Assembly (NCBI GenBank): GCA_900554565.1
Contig: USHX01000004.1
Span: 1-64,000, forward strand
DNA from: an uncultured Clostridium sp.
Lineage (GTDB): Bacteria; Bacillota; Clostridia; TANB77; CAG-508
Length of the DNA: 64,000 bases
Direction of reading: 5' to 3'
Made by a program: the position numbers and the translations under genes. Shown piece by piece: positions 25,212-33,345 of this stretch; within the stretch, counting starts at the first letter, position 1, and every line of letters starts with the position of its first letter. The notes under the pieces were generated by a model, which saw nothing but the letters and a program-made list of their open reading frames with translations, did no database searches and had not been told where the DNA came from.

Positions 25212-26534
25212 TTACATAACTCTTCTTGCTCCAACATAGTTATTGTTGTAATATCCTGAAGTTATTGTATCTATTGTTACTCCTCTTGATGGATTTGCCG
25301 CATGAACTATTTGGCCTCCACCAATATAAATTCCAACATGATTTATTCCAGATTTTCCAAACATAACTAAATCTCCTGGTTGTAAGTTTGCTCTGTCTAC
25401 AGCCACTCCATTTGAATATTGTGCTGCTGCAGTTCTATTTAAGCTTACACCATGCAATTTAAATACATATTGTGTAAATCCTGAACAGTCGAAACTGTTT
25501 GGTCCTGTTGCACCATATACATATTTACTTCCTATGTAATTTTTTGCAGTTGCAACAACTGTTGCTCCTTTTCCTGATGTTTGTGTTGTTGTGCTTGTTG
25601 TTGATTGTGTAGTTGTTTCTTTCTTTGTGCTAGTATTTTCTGTAGTTGTACTTTCTGCTTTTTTTCTTGGTGTTTCTAAACTTCTTGATGTTTCTGTCTT
25701 TTTATCACTTAAAAGTGCAGTTGATATATATCCTTCTTGTCCATTTACTTTTATTTTGCTCCAACCATTTTCTTCTGCATATACTTTTACTTCTGTATTT
25801 AGTGTTAAGGATGTTACTATTTCTGAAGCTGTATTTGCTTCTTTTCTCATGTTTGCTGTTTGAGTATTAACATATGCTTTTTTTAGTAGTGTTTCTTGCT
25901 TTTCTTCTACTTGTGGTTGTTCTTCTGTTTTTGTTTCTTCTTGTTTTTCCTCTTTTGCTGATTTCAATTTGTCTGCTCTAATCCATCCTTTTGTTGTAGA
26001 TGTTTGAATACAAACCCAATCTCCTAAAGTTTCTGTTATTGTTACTTCTTCATCTTTTTTTACTTCTAAAATGTCTGTTGCATTAATTGCTGGTACTATT
26101 TTTAATTTTGTGTCTTCTGAAACTTTTTTAGTTTTTTCTTCACTGCTTGTTTCTTCAGTTGTAATTTCTTGAACATTATTTTCTTTATCATTATCTGTTG
26201 ATTCTTGTTTTTCTGTTTCTACTGTTGCTGAAGTTTCTACAGTTTTTTCTTCATTTTTTACTTCTATTAGGTCTTCTCTTAGATATCCTGTTATTCCTTT
26301 TGATTTTATTTTATACCAGTTTCCTTGTTTTTCTAGTATTTCAACATTATCTCCTTGTGATAACTGTTCTAAGATTTTTGCATTTTCATCTGCTGTTTCT
26401 CTTATGTTTGCTGTTTCTACATTTACTTTTCCATCTGATGATGCAAAGCTCATGTTTATAAAAAATAATGCTGCTACTGCTATTCCTGCTAATATTAGCA
26501 CATTTCTTATAGTTTTCTTATTTTTCATTTTCAT
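25212..26534 (-). CDS. Secreted SH3b-NlpC/P60 cell-wall endopeptidase
   Basis: This 440-residue protein has a signal peptide (residues 1-31, AVAALFFINMSFASS). Three bacterial SH3 modules (about 35-95, 135-195 and 215-280), each with a VNxxxANxR type start, are separated by Glu/Thr-rich linkers. The C-terminal NlpC/P60 domain starts near 325. It shows NSFDCSGFTQYVF (catalytic Cys), GDLVMF, NHVGIYIGGG (catalytic His) and IVHAANPSRGV. It should cut peptidoglycan stem peptides during growth or sporulation. AAGGAG precedes the ATG. comEC follows it by 6 bases. Confidence 0.93.
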   Translation of the reverse strand: MKMKNKKTIRNVLILAGIAVAALFFINMSFASSDGKVNVETANIRETADENAKILEQLSQGDNVEILEKQGNWYKIKSKGITGYLREDLIEVKNEEKTVETSATVETEKQESTDNDKENNVQEITTEETSSEEKTKKVSEDTKLKIVPAINATDILEVKKDEEVTITETLGDWVCIQTSTTKGWIRADKLKSAKEEKQEETKTEEQPQVEEKQETLLKKAYVNTQTANMRKEANTASEIVTSLTLNTEVKVYAEENGWSKIKVNGQEGYISTALLSDKKTETSRSLETPRKKAESTTTENTSTKKETTTQSTTSTTTQTSGKGATVVATAKNYIGSKYVYGATGPNSFDCSGFTQYVFKLHGVSLNRTAAAQYSNGVAVDRANLQPGDLVMFGKSGINHVGIYIGGGQIVHAANPSRGVTIDTITSGYYNNNYVGARRVM

Positions 26535-26613
26535 ATTACTCCTTAATAATAATATATTACATCCTTTTTTTTAGCGTTACTAGTATATACATTATTTTTT
26601 ATTTTGTCAAGCC

Positions 26614-26642
26614 TTGACAAATTGCAATTTTTGTAATACAAT
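26614..26642 (+). promoter_or_regulatory. Sigma-A promoter of rplM-rpsI
   Basis: A perfect TTGACA and TACAAT are separated by 17 bases. Transcription would start about 105 bases before rplM, leaving room for the leader hairpin. Confidence 0.85.
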
Positions 26643-26664
26643 ATTTAAGCAATTATGTGTAATG

Positions 26665-26712
26665 TAATTTAAAATTAAAATCTCTCCCCGGTGGTTTTAA
26701 CTTTGAATTTCA
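26665..26712 (+). promoter_or_regulatory. Candidate ribosomal L13 autoregulatory leader
   Basis: In the rplM mRNA leader, TTAAAATC pairs with GGTTTTAA around a TCTCCCCGGT loop. The loop GC content stands out in this AT-rich leader. Firmicutes rplM leaders are known to carry an L13-binding structure; the match to it is inferred from place and fold, not from a confirmed alignment. Confidence 0.45.
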
Positions 26713-26755
26713 TATAAATAAAATAAAAAATTAAAATAGGAGGGTATATATTACC

Positions 26756-27193
26756 ATGAATAATACTACATATAGCGCAAAAAAAGGCGAAGTTGAAAGT
26801 AAATGGTATATAATTGATGCAGCTAACAAACCATTAGGTAGGGTTGCAACAGAAGCTGCAAAATTATTAAGAGGTAAACACAAACCAACATTTACACCAA
26901 ATATTGATATGGGAGACCATGTTATAATTTTAAATTGCAAAGATGCAATATTAACAGGAAACAAATTAAATCAAAAAATTTACAGACACCACTCAGGTTA
27001 CATTGGTGGAATGAAAGAAGTTCCAGCAAAAGTTATGCTTGAAAAAAATCCAGAAAAAGCTATGATGTTAGCTGTTAAAGGAATGTTACCACACAACTCT
27101 TTAGGTAGACAAAGTCTTAAAAAATTAAGAGTTTATGCAGGTAGTGAACATGAAAACCAAGCACAAAAACCAGAAGTATGGGAGGTAAAATAA
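26756..27193 (+). CDS. rplM: 50S ribosomal protein L13
   Basis: This 145-residue protein of the large subunit binds 23S rRNA early in assembly. Typical segments are [38 protein letters not shown] and [16 protein letters not shown] lies 11 bases before the ATG. rpsI follows with one base between, the standard operon. Confidence 0.98.
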   Translation: MNNTTYSAKKGEVESKWYIIDAANKPLGRVATEAAKLLRGKHKPTFTPNIDMGDHVIILNCKDAILTGNKLNQKIYRHHSGYIGGMKEVPAKVMLEKNPEKAMMLAVKGMLPHNSLGRQSLKKLRVYAGSEHENQAQKPEVWEVK

Positions 27194-27194
27194 G

Positions 27195-27596
27195 ATGGCT
27201 AAAAAAGAAAATATAGTTTTCTATGGTACAGGTAGAAGAAAAAATGCAATAGCTAGAGTAAGACTAGTAGAAGGTACTGGAAAAATAACAATCAATGGAA
27301 AAGATATTGATGAATTTTTCGGTTTAGAAACTTTAAAAGTTATAGTTAGACAACCACTTACAGTTACAAACACAACATCTAAATTTGATGTTATAGCAAA
27401 TGTAAAAGGTGGAGGAATAGCAGGTCAAGCTGGAGCTATAAGACATGGTATCGCTAGAGCTTTAAATGAAGCAAACAGTGAATACAGACCAGCTTTAAAA
27501 ACAAACGGATTCTTAACAAGAGATCCTCGTATGAAAGAAAGAAAAAAATACGGACTTAAAAAAGCTCGTAAGGCACCTCAATTTAGCAAGAGATAG
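27195..27596 (+). CDS. rpsI: 30S ribosomal protein S9
   Basis: This 133-residue protein carries [15 protein letters not shown] near the start and [20 protein letters not shown] in the middle. The C-terminus [12 protein letters not shown] reaches the P-site tRNA in the ribosome. GGAGG overlaps the rplM end and serves its start. S9's tail is known to influence frame maintenance; here it looks ordinary. A strong terminator follows. Confidence 0.98.
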   Translation: MAKKENIVFYGTGRRKNAIARVRLVEGTGKITINGKDIDEFFGLETLKVIVRQPLTVTNTTSKFDVIANVKGGGIAGQAGAIRHGIARALNEANSEYRPALKTNGFLTRDPRMKERKKYGLKKARKAPQFSKR

Positions 27597-27614
27597 ACAA
27601 AACTTTTATACAAA

Positions 27615-27652
27615 CAAAAACGAAAGTATTATATTACTTTCGTTTTTTCTTT
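27615..27652 (+). terminator. Terminator after rpsI
   Basis: AAAACGAAAGTA pairs with TACTTTCGTTTT around a short TTATAT loop, ending in a run of T. Confidence 0.9.
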
Positions 27653-27700
27653 TATTCAACTTTTAAAAATTATATAAATATAATAATCATAGGTGATAAT

Positions 27701-27865
27701 ATGAATCCATTTAAAATAACAACCTTTGTAAATAATATAGCTAACTTTTTAGCTTGTTCTATACAAGACACAAACACATTAGCATTATTAGCTGCAATAT
27801 TTACACAACTTGGTGACACACTTGCTACAATTCTAGCTACAAAAGATTTTTGTGATAAGCAGTAA
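27701..27865 (+). CDS. Small conserved-type clostridial protein, 54 aa
   Basis: This short ORF starts MNPFKITTFVNNIANFLACSI and contains ALLAAIFTQLGDTLATILAT before the stop. It resembles a family of about 55-residue clostridial proteins (DUF6774-like, recalled, not checked) of unknown role. The pattern is helical with moderately hydrophobic faces but no clear membrane helix. An AGGTGAT site precedes the ATG. It is convergent with yunB, with only 4 bases between their stops. Confidence 0.7.
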   Translation: MNPFKITTFVNNIANFLACSIQDTNTLALLAAIFTQLGDTLATILATKDFCDKQ

Positions 27866-27869
27866 ATTC

Positions 27870-28587
27870 CTATTCAATAATATCTAACAACTCATTTTGT
27901 CCTATACCGTTAAAATTATAGTAATTATTTGGTATATTCCCCACTATAACATTTTCAATTAGCAGCACTTGATTAGTTATCTCTTTTTCAATATCTTTAA
28001 ATGGTGTTAAAATATTGCTTTTGCATTTAACCTGCAAGTAGACTCTATGCAATGTTTGATTTATTCCTTGGGAAGTAAATTCTGTTTTTAAATCTGTTTC
28101 AACATTACCTATTGGCGAAATCTGAATTTTTACACCTGGTCCCCTACCTGCTAAAAGTTTAGAACCTGTGAAACTTCCGAATTGCTATTGAAATACTATC
28201 TTTTTCTTTTTCGTTCAGTTTTTCTTGAATTTTAATGCCAATGTCTGAAATAATTTCATTTATAGCAATTATATTTGATTTTATCATTGTTATATTATTA
28301 TTTGAGTCTTTCTCTATAGTAAACATCTCATCATAAGTGTGTTCTTTCATTACTTCAGTTGCTTGTTCATTTGAAACTATTGTTGCAATTGATTCTGCTC
28401 TATTTTCACAAATAGTATCAAAAATAGGTGATACAGCATCTAGTGAGAATTTTACAACACTAAATGCTATTATCAAAATTATTATTATTTTTGCAGTCTT
28501 TCTTCCTTTATTACTATTTAGCTTTTTTCCATTTTGAATTACTATTTTAGGGATTTTTATTCTTGGTCTTGAATAGATTTTACTCAT
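27870..28587 (-). CDS. yunB: Sporulation protein YunB, +1 frameshift at CGG
   Basis: The first frame gives a basic N-terminus, one membrane helix (IIIILIIAFSVVKFSLDAVSP) and the start of the YunB domain up to DSISIAI. There an in-frame CGG is followed by a stop six codons later. Skipping the C of CGG restores GSFTGSKLLAGRGPGVKIQI, the hallmark of YunB, then HRVYLQVKCKSNILTPF and a normal end. The joined product is 238 residues, close to YunB length. YunB is needed for spore formation in Bacillus. It starts inside the end of the sipL-like gene (8-base overlap), suggesting translational coupling. Presence of all domains argues against a dead gene. Confidence 0.88.
28176..28182 (-). other. +1 frameshift site of yunB (ATT CGG A)
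   Basis: Minus-strand GCA ATT CGG AAG. Skipping the C (complement of G at 28179) gives ATT GGA AGT TTC ACA GGT, encoding the conserved I-G-S-F-T-G of YunB. The unshifted frame reads RKFHRF and stops. Confidence 0.87.
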
Positions 28588-30133
28588 TTACAGTAACCAT
28601 TGGTATTTTCGTATAATGTGGTATAAATAATTTTTGACCTTGCATTATTTTATTTTCATCTTCTATTCCATTTACTCTTGCTATATCTTCTATTGTAGAA
28701 CCAAACATTTTAGCTATTTTCCACAAAGTATCATCTTTTTTTACAATGTACATTATTATGCTGTAGTCTTCTTTTTCTCTTTCGCCATTTGTTTGTATTT
28801 CATCTATTACATTAATATTGGCATTTTGGTATGTATTTGTACCTATTTTCATATCTAAATTGCTGTCTACAATTCCGCCATCTTGTATCACAAAGTCTTT
28901 ATTTGCAATTTCAATTTGCGTGTTAGAATTTGTATGCTCACCATCTTCTAAATTTGCAATTTCGTAATCAAATGGAACTTTAGCTGTTCTTGTATCTATC
29001 ATTTGTTCATTATTCGAAATTAAAAATCTTAGTTCTATTTCCCCTTCATATACAATTCTATTTTTTGATCTTGTTTCTTTTTCTATTATTGGCATTGCAT
29101 CAACATCAAGTATTATATTTCCTTGTAAGCCTTCTACTTGAACTCTTTCACGTATTTGCTTAGTTTCTTCAGTTCTTGTTTTTTTAGTCATTGTTGTTAT
29201 TTTCTTTTGATTTAATTCTAGATTTTCACTAGGACTGTATAAATCTTGAATCAAATTTATTTGTTTTTCCTCATATACAATTGCAAAAACTCCTATTTCT
29301 ATTTCAACATATATCGAATGTTCTTCTTGTGAATTTGGCTTCAAGACTATGTTTTTTATTTCATAATCTACATCACAAATGTTTTCTTCTGTAACATTTT
29401 GAATGTCTATAAAGCCTACTACTGGTATTCTTGCATTTACTATATTTATTCTGTCATCTTCTGTTAAATACATTATTTTTATTTCTGCTTCTGCTTTTGT
29501 TAATATTTTATTATAGCTTATTTTTATGTCTTTATCACATATGCAAATATTTGCTTTTAATATTTCCGCTAAATTGTCTACATTATCTATTGATATTGTA
29601 TCTTTTGCGTATATTTTTGTGTCTCCACTACCTACCAAAGAGTTTACTTTCAAGTCCTCTTTTAACATTTGAATTCCATCTGCATTTTCTATGTTGTTAA
29701 CTATTTCTACATCCTCATTTGAATATATTTTTATTTCAACTTCAATTGCAGCTTTTATTCCTATTTTTCTTCCATTTATTACCTTTGCTTCTATCGACTT
29801 CAATTTAGTTTCTAATGTACAGCTCATCCCTTCTTTAGCACCTGAAACTTGAATGTTTTCTGAAAAGTCTAAACTTGTATTTAATCCACGAGTTTTATCT
29901 TTACTGTCATCAGCCATGTACATTATATATGTGTTAATATTCCCATCAATTCTTACTTTGTCATCAAATACTTCTTTTTTATAGATGCATACAATCCCAC
30001 TTGTACAAATTGTGTTCAAAATATCAGGTTTTGCATCTGGTACAATCATATCTCCTTCTACAAATATTACTTCCTTTTTTGTTGCAATTAATTTATTTAT
30101 ACATAAATTTTCCTTTACTGTATCTACAATCAT
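28580..30133 (-). CDS. sipL: SipL-like spore coat morphogenetic protein (SPOCS/DUF3794 and LysM)
   Basis: This 517-residue protein has an N-terminal SPOCS region (FVEGDMIVPDAKPDILNTI) and further DUF3794-type beta repeats up to about residue 430. A C-terminal LysM domain (IMYIVKKDDTLWKIAKMFGSTIEDIARVNGI) follows. This matches SipL of Clostridioides difficile in order and length; SipL binds SpoIVA and is needed to attach the coat. The ATG at 30133 has AAAGGAGG 7 bases upstream; the longer ORF start is not supported. The adjacent veg and yabG recall the C. difficile order. yunB overlaps its end. Confidence 0.88.
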   Translation of the reverse strand: MIVDTVKENLCINKLIATKKEVIFVEGDMIVPDAKPDILNTICTSGIVCIYKKEVFDDKVRIDGNINTYIMYMADDSKDKTRGLNTSLDFSENIQVSGAKEGMSCTLETKLKSIEAKVINGRKIGIKAAIEVEIKIYSNEDVEIVNNIENADGIQMLKEDLKVNSLVGSGDTKIYAKDTISIDNVDNLAEILKANICICDKDIKISYNKILTKAEAEIKIMYLTEDDRINIVNARIPVVGFIDIQNVTEENICDVDYEIKNIVLKPNSQEEHSIYVEIEIGVFAIVYEEKQINLIQDLYSPSENLELNQKKITTMTKKTRTEETKQIRERVQVEGLQGNIILDVDAMPIIEKETRSKNRIVYEGEIELRFLISNNEQMIDTRTAKVPFDYEIANLEDGEHTNSNTQIEIANKDFVIQDGGIVDSNLDMKIGTNTYQNANINVIDEIQTNGEREKEDYSIIMYIVKKDDTLWKIAKMFGSTIEDIARVNGIEDENKIMQGQKLFIPHYTKIPMVTVNE

Positions 30134-30201
30134 TATTTGACCTCCTTTTAAGTTTTCTTTATAAAAGTATATTTGATTTTTTATCATTTATGACTATTCA
30201 C

Positions 30202-30241
30202 AAAAAAAATATGTCAAAAGGATTTTTTCCTTTTGACATAT
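30202..30241 (-). terminator. Terminator after veg
   Basis: On the minus strand, ATATGTCAAAAGGA pairs perfectly with TCCTTTTGACATAT around AAAAA and runs into TTTTTTTT. It separates veg from the sipL-like gene. Confidence 0.92.
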
Positions 30242-30247
30242 AAATTT

Positions 30248-30541
30248 TTATAATGATGTTCTTCTTTGTTTTGGTACTGGTGGTGGAATTAATGGACTGT
30301 ATGAATCACCATCAAATACCTCAACCTCTACTGTTCTTGTTAAAACATCTGTGTAACTATATGTTACATTTCTATTATTTTCTTCATATTTCACAACAAA
30401 AATGTTTGGATATGCTTTTTCTATTGTAGCTTCTTTTTCAAAGGCTTTACTTCTTCCTAAAGATCCTTTTACTATTATCTTTTGCCCCACTTTCTCTAAG
30501 ATGTCTGTTTTTAAATTTGCTATATCTGTTTTACAAATCAT
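30248..30541 (-). CDS. veg: Veg family protein
   Basis: This 97-residue protein is like Veg of Bacillus: LKTDILEKVGQKIIVKGSLGRSKAFEKEATIEKAYPNIFVV is the family core, a small beta-barrel fold, and SYTDVLTRTVEV follows. The C-terminal tail is longer and proline-rich (PLIPPPVPKQRR). Veg is linked to biofilm regulation and spore outgrowth in Bacillus. yabG lies just upstream on the same strand, as in Bacillus and C. difficile. The AAGGAG site is 11 bases from the ATG, with GGTGG closer. Confidence 0.9.
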   Translation of the reverse strand: MICKTDIANLKTDILEKVGQKIIVKGSLGRSKAFEKEATIEKAYPNIFVVKYEENNRNVTYSYTDVLTRTVEVEVFDGDSYSPLIPPPVPKQRRTSL

Positions 30542-30731
30542 CTTACCACCTACTCCTTCAAGATGGCTTGATTATAGCATTTTTAGGCAAAATTGTCAAA
30601 ATTTGTTTATTGATGTCAATTCGCTGTAATTCAGTATTTTCAAGTGTTTTATTGATTGGCATCTCTATTTTGTCATCTATATTACATTTATGTTACAAAT
30701 ATGTTAAGTTGGGTTATTTAAACCTTTTAGT

Positions 30732-31577
30732 TTAACTTCTATGCATTTTTCCATTTGCCCCAATTCCACCTATTCCGTTTTTCCCATCTCTTAATTCATA
30801 TGCAATATCATCTATGGTTATATATTTATAGTCTTCTGTAAAAGCTACTTTTTGTGCCACTACTAATGGGTCTAAAAAGTCTATTAATATTCTTGCTGGT
30901 GATGATGCAAAATTTGCTCCTGCCGAAATTATTGCTTCAAAATAACTTTGGCATGCTCCTGCAAAAATGACTAACTTTTGTGATTTCTCTTTGTCATATC
31001 GCCTTGCTTCTCTTACTGTTTCGATGAAATATTTTGAATTTCTATAATTATATATATCATTATAATTTCTTCCATTTTTTATCATGCCATCATGCCCAGT
31101 TATCACTAATATGTCTGGTTTATAAATTTCTAATAATCTATAAACTACTCTTGGTTGCCTATATTCTGGAACATTTTTTACTACTGCATTTAAGCCAATT
31201 TTTTTATAGTATCTATAAGATTTTTCACTATATTTTCTATCTCCATCTAGATGCAATATCTTTCCTGTAATAATTTTTTCTCTTGTTCTTTTATTATTAG
31301 TAATTATTCCAATCTTGTAATCTTTTTCTTTTTGCCTATTTGTTTTTAATATTTTTTCTTTTACTTTTTCTTCATATTCATTTGTTACTTTTTTAACTTC
31401 TTTTGTTTCTATTTTTTCTAAATCCGATATTTTGCTGTCTGCCTGTATTCTATCTATTATTCCTGTTAGAATTGCAATATCTTCTTGTTTTGTTTCTATT
31501 ATTCTACTTACTTCAAATAGTATGTCTTTTCCATATGATTTTCTTCCTACAATATCACCTTTTTTTATTTCTTTCAT
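30732..31577 (-). CDS. yabG: Sporulation-specific protease YabG
   Basis: This 281-residue cysteine protease processes coat and cortex proteins late in sporulation. Family motifs include KKGDIVGRKSYGKDILFEV at the start, ILHLDGDRKYSEKSYRYYKK, PDILVITGHDG (His-Asp) and LVIFAGACQSYFEA, holding the catalytic Cys. The end has GKNGIGGIGANGKM. The ATG at 31577 follows GAGG by 8 bases; a GTG three codons earlier overlaps the site. veg lies downstream. Sigma-K control is usual for yabG, but I cannot assign a sigma-K promoter here. Confidence 0.93.
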   Translation of the reverse strand: MKEIKKGDIVGRKSYGKDILFEVSRIIETKQEDIAILTGIIDRIQADSKISDLEKIETKEVKKVTNEYEEKVKEKILKTNRQKEKDYKIGIITNNKRTREKIITGKILHLDGDRKYSEKSYRYYKKIGLNAVVKNVPEYRQPRVVYRLLEIYKPDILVITGHDGMIKNGRNYNDIYNYRNSKYFIETVREARRYDKEKSQKLVIFAGACQSYFEAIISAGANFASSPARILIDFLDPLVVAQKVAFTEDYKYITIDDIAYELRDGKNGIGGIGANGKMHRS

Positions 31578-31641
31578 TTGTTTCACCTCTGTTACTTTAG
31601 GCTATTATATTTTATGTCTGATTTTGTATTTTGGTGATATT

Positions 31642-31899
31642 TTATTTATTTAAATGACTGTATTTTAATTTTGTTGCCATCCCTCCTCTTATGTGTCTTT
31701 CTGCTTTGTTTTCATCTAAGATTGCTCTTACTTGTTTTGCAAGGCTTGGATTTATTTTCTTTAGTCTTTCTGACACATCTTTGTGTACTGTGCTTTTACT
31801 TATTCCAAATTTTTTCGCAGCTCCTCTTACTGTGTCTTTTGAATCTATTATATAATGTGCTAGTTTTATTGCACGTTCTTCTATTGATACTTCTCTCAT
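31642..31899 (-). CDS. spoIIID: Sporulation transcription factor SpoIIID
   Basis: This 85-residue DNA-binding regulator acts in the mother cell between sigma-E and sigma-K. The helix-turn-helix TVRGAAKKFGISKSTVHKDVSERL and the C-terminal basic helix with RHIRGGMATKLKY are hallmarks. GGGGG lies 9 bases before the chosen ATG; the longer ORF start lacks a site. A palindrome GAATAC-N12-GTATTC lies about 20-50 bases upstream and may be part of its regulatory region. It is a few bases upstream of yabG on the same strand, an order I do not know from Bacillus. Confidence 0.95.
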   Translation of the reverse strand: MREVSIEERAIKLAHYIIDSKDTVRGAAKKFGISKSTVHKDVSERLKKINPSLAKQVRAILDENKAERHIRGGMATKLKYSHLNK

Positions 31900-32013
31900 A
31901 AAGAAAAACCCCCTATGCGAATACTTTTGTTTAATTGTATTCACCTAAGGGATCTTTTATGTTTTTAATTATTTTTAAAGTTTGATTATGCTGTTATTTT
32001 CTTTAATCTTTTT

Positions 32014-32490
32014 TTATTTTAATTTGTTTTCAAGTCTCATACTCTTACACTTTAACCCAAGTTTTTTATAAAATTGAATAGCACCTTCATTAAATGCCCA
32101 TACATTTAATTCAATATTATCTATATCGGCACCTAAAGCTTTCTTTTTTACCGTTTCATAAAGCTTTGTTCCAATGCCTTGTTTACTGTGTTTACTATCG
32201 ACACATATATCCTCTATATATAATATTTTTCTATATTTGAATATGCTTTCTTCCTTTATTTCCTTTATAGTCGCAATAATTTCTCCTACAATTTCATTAT
32301 TCACTACTGCAACATAACACATGCAATTTGGATTATTTAAAAAATCAATAAAATCTTTCTTATATAAAGGATTTTCGTTTCTATATATATCTTCTCTATT
32401 ATTTAAGTGTAGCTTATATATTTGATTTACTAACTCATGTACTTTTTCAAAATCCTTAATTTCCATTCTTCTTATTTCTATTTTTTCCAT
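32014..32490 (-). CDS. GNAT family N-acetyltransferase
   Basis: This 158-residue protein carries the GNAT fold: IRRMEIKDFEKVHELVNQIY at the start, VNNEIVGEIIATI, YIEDICVDSKHSKQGIGTKLYE with the acetyl-CoA R/Q-x-x-G-x-G/A signature as KQGIGT, and NVWAFNEGAIQFYKKLGL near the end. The substrate cannot be assigned; the ending resembles RimI/PhnO-type protein or small-amine acetylases. The ATG at 32490 follows GGAG by 10 bases. No functional link to spoIIID is evident. Confidence 0.9.
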   Translation of the reverse strand: MEKIEIRRMEIKDFEKVHELVNQIYKLHLNNREDIYRNENPLYKKDFIDFLNNPNCMCYVAVVNNEIVGEIIATIKEIKEESIFKYRKILYIEDICVDSKHSKQGIGTKLYETVKKKALGADIDNIELNVWAFNEGAIQFYKKLGLKCKSMRLENKLK

Positions 32491-32550
32491 TGTTTTATTT
32501 CTCCATATAAAAACATTAATAATACATTTTCTTCTTTGCAATATTTACAA

Positions 32551-33216
32551 CTAATTCACATCTCTTTGTATTTCTTTTTTATTATTGTAAATTCTATCCA
32601 AATACTCATCTGGATAAGTATTATCTAAAAATGTATCAAAATCATTTTTAGCAGGTATATTATTATGTCTTTCATTTTGTCTATTAGCTGCCAAGCAAGA
32701 AATTCCTATATCAAATATCATAAATAATATACAAAAAACAGTTATTATTCTTATACTCTTTTTATATATTAATGGTTTTAAACTTTCTAATGCTGGATAT
32801 ATTACTTTTAAAAATACAACTGCTATAATTCCCCAATAGAAGCAATAAAGCAAGCAAGTTCTTCCATTAAAGTTTAAAAACATTTTGCTGTAATCCCAAG
32901 AAATTGTTCCAAACAATATTTCCTGAAAAAATGAACACAAATATTCTAATATTCCTCCCATAATCATTCCTGCAAAAAATGCATCTTTAGGTTCTTTTAT
33001 TTTTACAATTAGTAAGAAATATGCAACTGCACCCATTCCATATACTTGTACGAATGGCCCATATATTAATCCATGCCTTATTACTATTGTTCTTGTATAT
33101 ACTGAGCTATAAATCATTTCTGCAAAAAAGCCAAATACACTTCCTATCATGAAAACCCAGAATATTATATAAATTATATCTATTATCTTTGTAAATTTGT
33201 TATTACTTTTTTCCAT
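32551..33216 (-). CDS. Putative ABC-transporter type IV (CmpB-like) membrane protein
   Basis: This 221-residue membrane protein has about five to six helices. Segments GLIYGPFVQVYGMGAVAYFLLI, GGILEYLCSFFQEILFGTISWDYSKMFLNFNGRTCL and YCFYWGIIAVVFLKVIYP are the PF06541 pattern: a Gly-Pro turn, then W-D-Y-S and N-G-R. The C-terminal 40 residues are charged and cytosolic. Function is unknown; the name comes from the family, and no ABC ATPase adjoins it. The start at 33216 is chosen for GGGG 6 bases upstream; another ATG four codons earlier is possible. Confidence 0.75.
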   Translation of the reverse strand: MEKSNNKFTKIIDIIYIIFWVFMIGSVFGFFAEMIYSSVYTRTIVIRHGLIYGPFVQVYGMGAVAYFLLIVKIKEPKDAFFAGMIMGGILEYLCSFFQEILFGTISWDYSKMFLNFNGRTCLLYCFYWGIIAVVFLKVIYPALESLKPLIYKKSIRIITVFCILFMIFDIGISCLAANRQNERHNNIPAKNDFDTFLDNTYPDEYLDRIYNNKKEIQRDVN

Positions 33217-33302
33217 ATGTTTCCCCATACTAATTTTCTTACTGATATTATATACTAAATTTCAAAAAATGCAATCATTTATACCAATTTTGACAGTTTC
33301 TA

Positions 33303-33311
33303 TGCTATAAT
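33303..33311 (+). promoter_or_regulatory. Extended -10 promoter of the FAD-dependent gene
   Basis: TGCTATAAT is a perfect extended -10 element, about 35 bases before the ATG at 33346. TTGACA lies upstream but with spacing too short for a classical pair. Confidence 0.55.
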
Positions 33312-33345
33312 ATAGTCTAACCTGAATATGTATGGAGAGTGAATT

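Noticed and set aside
27870..28587. Two separate small genes (27870-28052 and 28159-28587).
   Set aside because: Together they encode one YunB with the conserved GSFTGSKLLAGRGPG bridging them after a one-base skip.
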